Positions 32,609-40,015 of a stretch of DNA of 40,015 nt are shown one piece after another. The translations under genes were made by a program, and so were the position numbers. The notes under the pieces are model-generated. The model ran no database searches and was not told the DNA's origin. It saw only the letters and a program-made list of their open reading frames with translations. The stretch's first letter is position 1. Each line of letters starts with the position of its first letter. Source of the stretch: Candidatus Omnitrophota bacterium (GTDB lineage Bacteria; Omnitrophota; Gorgyraeia; Gygaellales; Profunditerraquicolaceae); the NCBI GenBank assembly GCA_003598135.1, contig QZKA01000036.1, positions 1 to 40,015 of the forward strand, read 5' to 3'.

Positions 32609-34954
32609 CTAACGCTTTCTCAATAACTTCTTATATAAGTAATACGATTTCCGCAATTGCCGCAAATATGGACTCTGGCTTCCGTCACCCTGGCCTGAAA
32701 GCCCAAACCATTCTTCGTACATATAGCCTCCGGGGAACGGCCCTGTAGCAAGCCCTTTTGTATCGTGCAGAGAAGGCTCGTAGGCCTTCCACCATTCATC
32801 AAGCCACTCAAAAATAACGCCTCCGATCGCATTGCCTTCGCCTTCTTCAAAGGCCATGTGAGCCTGGATATCTTGCCAGGCTGCCTCGTGGTACTTGGCC
32901 TGCGACTCTTCTGACTCTTCGGTGGTTTTTCCTTCGATATAGGCAGGGCAGCCGAACTCCGTGATAAAAACTGGCTTGTCAGCCTGTTCTTTAACCTGTT
33001 TCCAGATGTAGCCGAAGCCATAATCCCCGCGGTAAGCATTCGTGCCGAAGATATCTATGTCAGGCGCATCCTTACCGAATTTATCCAAGAAGAGCACGTC
33101 GCCACTGCATATGGCTACGGGATGTTCGGGATCAATGGTTTTGATATATGCGGCAACCTCATTGGCGAATTTAAAAAATGCGTCTGGCTCTTTATCCGCA
33201 TTGCAGGCAAAACCGTAGACGTTTTCATTGCCCAAAAGCCAGAACAGGATGAATGGCTCATCTTTAAACTCAAGCACCATATTGGCCACTGACTGCATCA
33301 TGTTCTTCTTATGCTCTTCATTCGTATAATCGGTGCCCGGATACCACGGCGCTCCAGAACCCAAAGCGTATTTGCCCAGAAAATCGCCCAGAATAACCCT
33401 GATGCCATATTTGCTATAGAGATCGCGCAACAATTCTTTGTTCACCTTATGGGGATGATGGTAAAGCCGTATGGTATTAACACCCATTTCTTTCAACAGC
33501 CTGAAATCTCCCACAGTCGGCTCATCCTTATCCTGTAGATTATTCCTGTTTGCATCCACGAAGGAGTCATAAGGGCCGTCGATGCGGCCGTTATTGTTAA
33601 AATCCTCATACATCCAGTTCCCCATAGTGCCTTCGTCGGGCGATTGACCGATTTTTGTCGGCGTGTAGGTAATCCCCTTGACAATATACGGTTTGCCATC
33701 GACAATCAGTTCCCAGTCATTGTTTGCATGCTGCACCAGGTGCACCTTGCCTTTTCCGACCTGCTTCTTAATAATCAGGGATGCTTGTGTAGGTTTTTGC
33801 TTTACCTGTTCAAGGGGGTTGCTCTTTACAAACTTGCCGGGATTGGTAATAACAACATCGTTAGAAACATCGTTATCAAATCCGTTCAAAATCGTAATAT
33901 TCGCATCAACGAGTTTATAACCTAACTGCGGATTCTGTTTGAGCAGGTATTTTATTTTGGAGAGTGCAGCCTGGCCCACGTGCCAGGGGGTTTTCCAATA
34001 AGTCCAGCCGTAACTGCCGGGAAAATTCACCACAATCGCATAATAACATTTAAGCGCATGTATAATAAGCCCTGACTTCTCAAGTGTAAGGCCGACATAA
34101 AACAACTTTACCCCTTCCGGCTCAGGCGCAGTTGCCCATTTTAAAAATGCGGCCTCTAAATCCGGCGAGGTAACAAAATCCCAGTGGCTGCCCTCAAGCC
34201 TTTTTTCTTTCGCTGCTTTCTTAAATTCTGGATCCCAGCGGATAGAAGTGGTATTGGGATAAACGCCTTCGCCAACCGCAGCCATAAGGCCTTCCTGGTC
34301 TTTTATCACATATCGGTACTCTTTTGTCCCTACATTCTCAAACGCGCCGTAGCGGTCATAATCGACAAAATCCTCTATGCCAGGGTCATACAAGACGGCC
34401 TTAGTGGGTCGCTGGCTTACTTTTTTCCTTTGCTCAATTTCAATAGAGCCTGTCTCTATCTTTTTAATGCTCTGCTTTGAAGCTTCAGCAATACTCCAGT
34501 ACCAGCCGCGCTGGTCCCAGGCCTGCGCAAACGGATATTTCTCCGTAATGAGTTGAAATAATTTCTTTGCCTCCTGAGGCTTTTCCTGCCGCATATAGCT
34601 TTCGGCCTGGATAAAATAGGCAGTGGCAACGTCATTTAAGGCCTGCGCTGCCTCAATGTCGTTTTTGCTCTTGGGCATTTCCTGCAGCGAGCCCTGAATC
34701 TTCTCGGCCTCTTGCTGATACCTATCAATGCATTCCTGGGTAAATTTAAATGTTGCTTCGACGTCGCGTTTTCCGTGCGCTTCCCAGGACTTGGTGATTA
34801 TTTCTTGCGAGGTAAGGGCTGTTGCTTCTTCTGCGAACGCCCCTGATACACAATACTCAATACACAATACACAATACAAAAGTATTAAGATAACGACCTG
34901 GCGTACGGCGTACGGCGTACGGCGTACAGTGCAGAATATGGGATAATTCTTCAT
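32609..34954 (-). CDS. Large secreted clan GH-A (GH2-TIM-like) glycosidase with helical N-terminal region
   Basis: 781 residues. Signal region 1-42, partly encoded by two heptamer arrays. Residues about 50-165 are helical, TPR-like. A middle region of unclear family (about 180-390) is followed by a TIM-barrel domain (about 415-775) that starts YIVKGITYTPTKIG. The acid/base glutamate is E577 in WLLGNENVYG and the nucleophile E666 in FITEFGCPAY. Near 451-479 two calcium-loop-like stretches (DFNNNGRIDG and DANRNNLQDKDEP) interrupt the barrel entry. The start shares one base with the upstream permease stop (TAATG). The enzyme probably cleaves or rearranges the glycan taken up by the adjacent ABC transporter. 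Confidence 0.85.
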   Translation of the reverse strand: MKNYPIFCTVRRTPYAVRQVVILILLYCVLCIEYCVSGAFAEEATALTSQEIITKSWEAHGKRDVEATFKFTQECIDRYQQEAEKIQGSLQEMPKSKNDIEAAQALNDVATAYFIQAESYMRQEKPQEAKKLFQLITEKYPFAQAWDQRGWYWSIAEASKQSIKKIETGSIEIEQRKKVSQRPTKAVLYDPGIEDFVDYDRYGAFENVGTKEYRYVIKDQEGLMAAVGEGVYPNTTSIRWDPEFKKAAKEKRLEGSHWDFVTSPDLEAAFLKWATAPEPEGVKLFYVGLTLEKSGLIIHALKCYYAIVVNFPGSYGWTYWKTPWHVGQAALSKIKYLLKQNPQLGYKLVDANITILNGFDNDVSNDVVITNPGKFVKSNPLEQVKQKPTQASLIIKKQVGKGKVHLVQHANNDWELIVDGKPYIVKGITYTPTKIGQSPDEGTMGNWMYEDFNNNGRIDGPYDSFVDANRNNLQDKDEPTVGDFRLLKEMGVNTIRLYHHPHKVNKELLRDLYSKYGIRVILGDFLGKYALGSGAPWYPGTDYTNEEHKKNMMQSVANMVLEFKDEPFILFWLLGNENVYGFACNADKEPDAFFKFANEVAAYIKTIDPEHPVAICSGDVLFLDKFGKDAPDIDIFGTNAYRGDYGFGYIWKQVKEQADKPVFITEFGCPAYIEGKTTEESEESQAKYHEAAWQDIQAHMAFEEGEGNAIGGVIFEWLDEWWKAYEPSLHDTKGLATGPFPGGYMYEEWFGLSGQGDGSQSPYLRQLRKSYYLYKKLLRKR
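34850..34877. repeat. Heptamer array NCAATAC x4 inside glycosidase signal peptide
   Basis: Four exact units: ACAATAC, TCAATAC, ACAATAC, ACAATAC. On the coding strand it gives part of LLYCVLCIEYCVSG, the hydrophobic core of the signal peptide. It has the same unit type and copy number as the array in rnfC. Confidence 0.9.
34900..34927. repeat. Heptamer array GGCGTAC x4 inside glycosidase N-terminus
   Basis: Four identical GGCGTAC units, 22 bp from the NCAATAC array. On the coding strand they encode the basic n-region (part of CTVRRTPYAVRQV). The gene frame stays open. Confidence 0.92.
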
Positions 34955-35802
34955 TATTCGACCAATGCTCCCTGTGTGACGCCTTTCACGATATATTTCT
35001 GCATAAGAATATAAAGAATAATTATAGGTAAGGCGGTAATGGTCAGGCCGGCCATCAAGAGCGGATACCGTGTAATAAACTCTCCCTGAAAAGTCATAAG
35101 CGCTACCTGAAGCGGCATCAGGCCTTTGCTATCGAAAATTATCAACGCCAGGACATATTCATTCCAGACGGCAAGCGCATTAAAAACCACCACTACTGCC
35201 AAAACAGGCTTTGCAAGAGGAAGTGCTACGTGCCACCAGATACCAAGCTTGGAACAGCCATCGATGCGCGCGGCATCTTCCAGTTCCCTGGGCATCTTGT
35301 CAAAAAATGTCTTTAAGAGAAAAATACTTGTTGAAAGCCCTACATTAATCATACACAAGATATACCCTATTGCCGTGTTCCTCAAGTGCAGCTTGGTCAG
35401 CAGCACATAGAGGGGCACAAAACTTCCCGGAATGGGAATCATCATCGCTGCCATAAACATAAAAAAGAGGAGGTTGCTGCCGGGGAATTTGAAGCGCGCA
35501 AAGGCATACGCCGCAAGGGACGACACAAGGATAATACCGATGACTACAGAAACAGTATAGAAGATACTGTTTAAGAAATACCTGCCAAACCCGCCCTCCT
35601 TCCACGCCTGCACATAATTCTCAAAATGCATTTTAACGGGAATGAGCGAGGTATCAGAAAAAATCGTCTCCTGCGTCTTAAGGCTTGAAGATATCATCCA
35701 TATAAGAGGAAAAATACAGGTAATAGCGACGCTGATAAGAAGCACATGAATGAGTGCGTTGACGGTTACCTTCTTAGCCTTGTAATAAAGGGTACTTTTC
35801 AT
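34954..35802 (-). CDS. Carbohydrate ABC transporter permease (MalG/UgpE type)
   Basis: 282 residues with six membrane helices, of the MalG/LacG family. The cytoplasmic EAA loop that docks the ATPase reads DAARIDGCSKLGIWWHVALP (about 186-205). Family segments such as WMISSSLKTQETIF near 34-47 are present. It follows the first permease by 12 bp and forms the second half of the membrane channel. Confidence 0.93.
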   Translation of the reverse strand: MKSTLYYKAKKVTVNALIHVLLISVAITCIFPLIWMISSSLKTQETIFSDTSLIPVKMHFENYVQAWKEGGFGRYFLNSIFYTVSVVIGIILVSSLAAYAFARFKFPGSNLLFFMFMAAMMIPIPGSFVPLYVLLTKLHLRNTAIGYILCMINVGLSTSIFLLKTFFDKMPRELEDAARIDGCSKLGIWWHVALPLAKPVLAVVVVFNALAVWNEYVLALIIFDSKGLMPLQVALMTFQGEFITRYPLLMAGLTITALPIIILYILMQKYIVKGVTQGALVE

Positions 35803-35814
35803 AATAATCGGACT

Positions 35815-36693
35815 TTAGATCTTGCGTGCACGGCTTGAAAACTTGTATTGGATGAACGAAATAACCATAAGGATAAGACCAAAACTTAAGCCTTGCGCAC
35901 AGGCATACCCGAAACGGGACGAACCGCGCATGGAAGCCAAAATCCTCAATACGGGGACTTCCGTATGATACGCAGGCCCGCCTCCGGTCATCGCGATAAT
36001 CAACACAAATGCCTGCATGGTGCCTAAAATGGTCAGGATCATGACCAGCACTGTCACCGGTATCATCAAGGGAATAGTAATCTTTTTAAAGGACTGCCAG
36101 GCATTTGCGCCGTCAACGCGTGCTGCTTCGTAAAGCTCCCTAGGGATCGTCTGAAGGCCTGCCAAAAATATCAAAAAGCCCCAGCCAAAGCCTTTCCAGG
36201 AATGTACAATCGCAACAGTGGTTAAGGCGGTTTGCGGGTCAGAAAGCCAGTTGTGCGCAAACTGAGGAAAGCCCAGATGCACCAGCCAGCCGTTTAAAAG
36301 GCCGTAGTTACCGTCCAAAATCCACTGCCAGACAAGACCCACCACTACCTCTGAAAGTACCGGCGGTATAAAAAATATCAGCCGGTAGAAATTTTTCAGC
36401 TTTATTTCCCTGTCACATGCAAGCGCCAGTAAAAATGCCAGGATATTCTGAAACGTCAACGCAATAAAGGTGATGTAGCCGGCATTGAACATCGACTGCC
36501 ACCAAATCTTATCCTGGAAAAATATCTCCTTGAAATTACCCAAGCCCACAAATGTCTTGGTAGGCATGATGCCGTCCCATTCATACATGCCCAACTGGAA
36601 TACCCAGAGAAACGGAATAATATAGAATATACTGAAGATAAGGACGGCGGGAAGAACAAAGAGGTAATTTTCAAGAGTAGATTTAAACTTCAT
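35815..36693 (-). CDS. Carbohydrate ABC transporter permease (MalF/UgpA type)
   Basis: 292 residues with six membrane helices. The EAA loop is EAARVDGANAWQSFKKITIP (about 190-209), followed by LMIPVTVLVMILTILGTMQAF and the family MTGGGPAYHTEV. The long periplasmic N-terminal insertion of E. coli MalF is absent, as usual for this family outside enterobacteria. It lies 12 bp after the binding-protein gene. Confidence 0.93.
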   Translation of the reverse strand: MKFKSTLENYLFVLPAVLIFSIFYIIPFLWVFQLGMYEWDGIMPTKTFVGLGNFKEIFFQDKIWWQSMFNAGYITFIALTFQNILAFLLALACDREIKLKNFYRLIFFIPPVLSEVVVGLVWQWILDGNYGLLNGWLVHLGFPQFAHNWLSDPQTALTTVAIVHSWKGFGWGFLIFLAGLQTIPRELYEAARVDGANAWQSFKKITIPLMIPVTVLVMILTILGTMQAFVLIIAMTGGGPAYHTEVPVLRILASMRGSSRFGYACAQGLSFGLILMVISFIQYKFSSRARKI

Positions 36694-36705
36694 ATAGTTA
36701 GGCGC

Positions 36706-38004
36706 TTATCGTTTTTTTGCCTGTTCCCTTGCTTTAATTTTCTGCACTTCGGCTGCTATCTGCTCCGGGGTCTTTTCCTTGATGATAATCGACTGGATCC
36801 CCTTGTCAAACGCCTCTATTACCGCAGGGAACTCCGATACACCCCAAACATTGGGATGTGTCGTATTGTCCATGTTTCGAACAAACTCGTTTAAGATCTC
36901 AGAAACCTTAGAGAGACTTTCTTTGTTTGCCGGAAGATTATTGGTAGTTTCGGCAAGGTATGCTTGTTGCTCTTTATCGGTAAGCCATTGTAAAAAACGA
37001 ACTGCTTCTTCCTTATTCTTTGAGCGTGCATTCACCATAAAAGACGACCCGGCACCTCCCCAGATAACCATCGGATATTTATCTGAAGCCCTAGGCGGCA
37101 TCATTACCCCATATTTAAGGCCGGGATTCATACCTTTATACACATTCACGCACCACGATCCGTTAAACGCAAATACCGCTTTGCCGTTAGCAAAAAGCTG
37201 CTCTGCGGTCTTATTGACCATGGTAACGACACCGGTTGCAAGCAATCCTGCCTCCTGCATCTCCTTAAATAAACCTAACACTTTAACCCAGTCAGGGTCA
37301 GTGTAGGGGATCTTCCCTTTTATAGTATCAATAACCTTATCTTTACCCATAATATTGAAGGCATAATTGTTCGCAAAACAATCGATCATCCATACCTCAG
37401 CCCATCCTGAAACCATCCCCTGCATATTTTGGGCCTTTATCTTCTTGCCTATCTCCACGAATTCCTGAAAAGTCAATGGCGGTTTTTCAGGGTCAAGCCC
37501 GAGCTTCTTAAACAGGCCCTTGTTGTAAAGCATCTGGATAGCCATGACATCAATAGGCACGCCATAGACGCCCGGCTCAATGCCGTATTTATTGCCGGGA
37601 TTAAACTCATTCACTGCCAAAGCTTTGGCAAAAAGACTATTGCGCCATCTCCCTGAATCAGCATCCATATGAGGGGTTAAGTCTAATACGTGGCCAGCCT
37701 TAATGAAAGAGGAGAAATCCCTTTTTTCAGCCAAGATGCCGAATATGTCCGGTAGGGTAGCTCCCTGGGCAGCAGCGCGGACCTTCTGGGAATAGGCATC
37801 TGAGGGCGCATAAAGCTCAAAATTTACCCTGATTCCGGTTTTGGCTTCATAACGCCTGGCAAGCTCGGTAAATGCCGGCTCCCTGTCAGTCATCCAGTGC
37901 CAGATAGTGATGGTGGGCTTATCGGTTGCCTTGGATTGAAGGGCACAACCGAAAAAAACAAGCGTAGCGCATAGCGTTAATCCAAAGGCATAAATCTTCC
38001 TCAT
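36706..38004 (-). CDS. Sugar ABC transporter substrate-binding lipoprotein
   Basis: 432 residues. Lipoprotein signal with lipobox FFGC near Cys20, then a family 1 extracellular solute-binding protein: TITIWHWMTDREPAFTELAR near 30-49, then YSQKVRAAAQGATLPDIFG and KNKEEAVRFLQWLTDKEQQ. It captures an oligosaccharide and delivers it to the two permeases. I chose ATG 38004 because AGAGGAG precedes it by about 6 nt; the ATG at 38019 has no such site. It is the first gene of the operon. Confidence 0.92.
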   Translation of the reverse strand: MRKIYAFGLTLCATLVFFGCALQSKATDKPTITIWHWMTDREPAFTELARRYEAKTGIRVNFELYAPSDAYSQKVRAAAQGATLPDIFGILAEKRDFSSFIKAGHVLDLTPHMDADSGRWRNSLFAKALAVNEFNPGNKYGIEPGVYGVPIDVMAIQMLYNKGLFKKLGLDPEKPPLTFQEFVEIGKKIKAQNMQGMVSGWAEVWMIDCFANNYAFNIMGKDKVIDTIKGKIPYTDPDWVKVLGLFKEMQEAGLLATGVVTMVNKTAEQLFANGKAVFAFNGSWCVNVYKGMNPGLKYGVMMPPRASDKYPMVIWGGAGSSFMVNARSKNKEEAVRFLQWLTDKEQQAYLAETTNNLPANKESLSKVSEILNEFVRNMDNTTHPNVWGVSEFPAVIEAFDKGIQSIIIKEKTPEQIAAEVQKIKAREQAKKR

Positions 38005-38056
38005 CCTGGCTCCTCTCATTAATTTATCTTATTATATACACAAATGGATGGAGTGA

Positions 38057-38085
38057 TGTAAACGATTAATTGGTAAAAGCGAATA
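38057..38085. promoter_or_regulatory. Candidate LacI-type operators downstream of the sugar operon promoter
   Basis: TGTAAACGATTAAT (38057-38070) and GTAAAAGCGAATAA (near 38073-38086) resemble the A/T-flanked central-CG operators bound by LacI family proteins; each matches well in only one half. They cover the predicted transcription start and early leader, where a repressor would block transcription. A second copy of AACGATTAA is at 38140-38148. Confidence 0.4.
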
Positions 38086-38089
38086 ATAA

Positions 38090-38118
38090 AGTCTAGCATA
38101 AGGTAATTCTTTGGTCAA
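38090..38118 (-). promoter_or_regulatory. Promoter of the carbohydrate uptake/glycosidase operon
   Basis: Minus strand TTGACC (38113-38118), 17-bp spacer, TAGACT (38090-38095). Predicted start near 38083, about 80 nt before the binding-protein ATG. Confidence 0.6.
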
Positions 38119-38157
38119 TAGTTTTATTGAACCTAAACTAACGATTAAAGAATAATC

Positions 38158-38871
38158 TTACGCAACCCTTAAAGCCCTGGACATACCCATAAGGTCGGCC
38201 TTGTCAAGATTGATGCCACAGCGGTATTTATTCGGCTCAGATCTCTGTGACCAGACCACTTCACCTCTGGTATAGAGGGGTTCTCCCCTGTCAGGGATAT
38301 TCAGCCAAAGCTCAACGCTAGAACTAGGAGAAAGCTCATCGTGCGTTACCATGCTAATGCCCTTGGCGCTGATATCCTGAGTCTGCCCGTACCCCTCTTT
38401 GTTCATATCAGGATCGAGGAACCTTAAGGGCAGCTCCATCGGGAAACGCGCAAAAATTCTTCTGTCTTCATTTTCTGTACGTATCATATTCTCACCTCCT
38501 TTCTCTCCTTCTAAACCATGCCACCAATGCCTGTTTATTTCCTGCGGGAAATAACGCCGCAAGAACTGGTAAATTTTCTCTTTATCTGAATCGCAGACTC
38601 TAGTAAAATACAAGCCGTAGGTATCGACTCCGTGCGCCACCTTATGCCATGCTACCCATGCCTCAAGCGTAAAAGCAAATTCCCCGGATAACACAATAGT
38701 AAGAGTGATAAAGATATCCCTAGGAAGCTTTTTCTCAAGGCTCATCTGTGCGCCCTTGTAACTGATATCCCTAAGACGACACTCAAGGCAATCCGGCTCA
38801 TCCTCCAACTTAACCTTGGACTGCCAGTTAAGCTTCCACCGCACAAAATGTCTGCGTTCGTTCTGTTCCAT
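38158..38871 (-). CDS. Tandem PilZ-domain protein (predicted c-di-GMP effector)
   Basis: 237 residues containing two PilZ-like modules. The first (about 1-112) has RRHFVR (R7, R11) and DISYKG. The second (about 130-237) has RRIFAR (R138, R142) and DISAKG. RxxxR and (D/N)xSxxG are the c-di-GMP-binding motifs of PilZ domains. ATG 129 of this frame (position 38487) has a near-perfect ribosome binding site, so a single-domain product may also be made. It lies 4 bp after the receiver-domain gene. No membrane segment or other output domain is seen. Confidence 0.85.
   Translation of the reverse strand: MEQNERRHFVRWKLNWQSKVKLEDEPDCLECRLRDISYKGAQMSLEKKLPRDIFITLTIVLSGEFAFTLEAWVAWHKVAHGVDTYGLYFTRVCDSDKEKIYQFLRRYFPQEINRHWWHGLEGEKGGENMIRTENEDRRIFARFPMELPLRFLDPDMNKEGYGQTQDISAKGISMVTHDELSPSSSVELWLNIPDRGEPLYTRGEVVWSQRSEPNKYRCGINLDKADLMGMSRALRVA
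38485..38500 (-). promoter_or_regulatory. Internal ribosome binding site and start codon within the PilZ gene
   Basis: AGGAGGTGA (38492-38500 on the minus strand), a full complement to the 16S anti-Shine-Dalgarno tail, followed by an ATG at 38487 in the same frame. It would start a 109-residue second PilZ protein. Confidence 0.6.
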
Positions 38872-38875
38872 TTAT

Positions 38876-39937
38876 TTATCTTCCGCTGAAAGTGAATCCG
38901 CTAATATATAGGTAACGCATCTGTAAAGCTGCCAAAAGCGCCTGATAGAAATCGATGACACGCAATTGCCGGCTATAGGAAATATCTCCTACGCCTAAAG
39001 GAACTGCCTGCCTCTGTCTTGTTATCCTTGACACTATCGGCGAGGAGGCAGCCGAGGCTGCTTTTTTGATATCTAGTTTTGCTAACTGACCTAACTCCAT
39101 TTTGCCTATTAAGATAAAATCCCTTGCTTTAAAAATTGCTGCCAAGAAATGCGGCTCCATAATAAATTTAGTATCGCCAGGCATGCCGCCTTCCTGGGTG
39201 AAGAAACGGGCTAACATGATTAAGTCGTTGCGTAGCAGCTGATAATAAACTTTTTCTCCTTCTTCATAGGATAAATCTAATCCTTTTGCGTATAAATAAC
39301 CGGGCCCGCTATAAGGTATATCAAAACGAACCCAGGGTTTTTGACCTGAAAATAAGCCAGAGTCAAATGTCCCGCGTATCGAGGAGCTATCTTCTTTCAT
39401 AAGCATGTGGGTTGCGCCGCGGTCAATAGGTATTGCCTCAAAGAATGACTCTTTTTGCTCGGCGCCTATACACACATTAAATAATGCGCCTTTTTCTAAA
39501 GAACGGCCATACGCATTTTTTAAGACCTGCATTACTTCCGTTAACCTGAGCCCAACCTTTTGCTGAATAGTAAATTTATTGACAAGCGATACTAATCCTG
39601 CTGCCTCCTGCGCAAAGCCTAATTCGGTCATGAAATCCCGGGCATCGGGATTATCGTCGGTTGTCCGAAAAATCCTTGGAATTTCCTTAACCCCTCTTTG
39701 TTGGGCCATGGCGATAAAATCTTTTGCAGTTTCTTCTTCGGCGTCGCCTGGGTCCTTCTTGCCAAAAAACCAATCAGTAATAATAAGGTCAAATTGCTCC
39801 TCTTGGATTAAATCAATTGCCTTTCTCCATTGCCCTTTGCTGGCATCAACTGCTGTTATATCATAGCCGTGCTCATCTAATGCCATTTTTAATTCGTTAA
39901 GTAGCTCGGGTGAATCGTCTAATATCAAAATCTTCAC
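38876..39937 (-). CDS. Response-regulator receiver domain protein with unknown C-terminal domain
   Basis: 353 residues from GTG 39937. An N-terminal receiver domain (about 1-125) has acidic pair D7-D8 in LILDDS, phosphoacceptor D55 in ITDWF, a T/T switch region in FRTTDD, and a lysine in NKFT. The C-terminal about 220 residues match no family I recognise; they look alpha/beta, with repeated FILIGKMELGQL-like strands. I chose the GTG because receiver domains normally start there and GGAG lies about 9 nt upstream. An ATG at 39994 would add a hydrophobic 19-residue extension reaching near the window edge. It is probably co-transcribed with the PilZ gene. Confidence 0.75.
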   Translation of the reverse strand: MKILILDDSPELLNELKMALDEHGYDITAVDASKGQWRKAIDLIQEEQFDLIITDWFFGKKDPGDAEEETAKDFIAMAQQRGVKEIPRIFRTTDDNPDARDFMTELGFAQEAAGLVSLVNKFTIQQKVGLRLTEVMQVLKNAYGRSLEKGALFNVCIGAEQKESFFEAIPIDRGATHMLMKEDSSSIRGTFDSGLFSGQKPWVRFDIPYSGPGYLYAKGLDLSYEEGEKVYYQLLRNDLIMLARFFTQEGGMPGDTKFIMEPHFLAAIFKARDFILIGKMELGQLAKLDIKKAASAASSPIVSRITRQRQAVPLGVGDISYSRQLRVIDFYQALLAALQMRYLYISGFTFSGR

Positions 39938-40015
39938 TCTCCTTTTCTCCTGGCTTTGAAGAATGTCAACGACGCCAACCAATAATAAGAGCATTGCTGA
40001 GAATATGCCAAGATA

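Overview
The window reads as a chromosomal contig from an uncultured anaerobic Gram-negative-type bacterium. My best guess is Candidatus Omnitrophota (former OP3). The guess rests on the combination of a complete Rnf complex, adenosylcobalamin-dependent ribonucleotide reductase, an archaeal-type phosphoglycerate mutase, lipoproteins and secreted proteins, PilZ proteins and large secreted glycosidases. No rRNA is present, so the lineage is inference. Several promoters match the sigma-70 pattern TTGACN-16/17-TATAAT closely.

Layout. 1-2548 (minus): nitrogen genes, with an Lrp/AsnC regulator, a class I aminotransferase and a glutamine synthetase cut by the window edge. 2710-7057 (minus): NAD synthetase with its own promoter, then mnmG, a PiT phosphate permease and its DUF47 partner. 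7153-10779 (minus): ApgM-type phosphoglycerate mutase and class II ribonucleotide reductase. 10979-14445 (minus): a regulator block of ROK repressor, membrane-anchored coiled-coil protein and LacI repressor. 14581-14940: tRNA-Thr(CGT), a 56-bp tandem repeat and an inverted hexamer array. 14950-21654 (plus): MFS transporter, the Rnf operon in the order C-G-D-E-A-B, and purN. 21626-24137 (minus): short FtsH-like protease plus a lipoprotein. 24309-25928 (plus): enolase, FtsB-like protein and initiator tRNA. 25947-28344: a radical SAM gene lying between the initiator tRNA and a copy of part of that tRNA, a candidate small RNA and a small membrane protein. 28370-38004 (minus): a carbohydrate-uptake and glycosidase operon. 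38158-39937 (minus): tandem-PilZ and receiver-domain proteins.

How the genes fit together. Rnf links ferredoxin oxidation to NAD reduction and ion pumping, as expected of a fermentative or acetogenic anaerobe. Enolase and ApgM are consecutive lower-glycolysis steps. The sugar operon encodes a lipoprotein binding protein, two permeases, two secreted clan GH-A-like enzymes, a tandem carbohydrate-binding-like protein and a TPR protein. It has no ABC ATPase of its own. A promoter with LacI-operator-like sites precedes it, so the LacI or ROK protein in the window is a possible regulator.

The most unusual features are three short tandem-repeat families. One is degenerate CCTTAA hexamers at four intergenic loci. 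The other two are heptamers, NCAATAC and GGCGTAC, found in exact four-unit arrays, including inside the coding sequences of rnfC and a glycosidase. Other points of interest are a partial initiator-tRNA duplication flanking the radical SAM gene, an orphan promoter-to-terminator small RNA, an initiator tRNA lacking one of the three usual anticodon-stem G-C pairs, and a tandem PilZ gene that keeps a near-perfect internal ribosome binding site.
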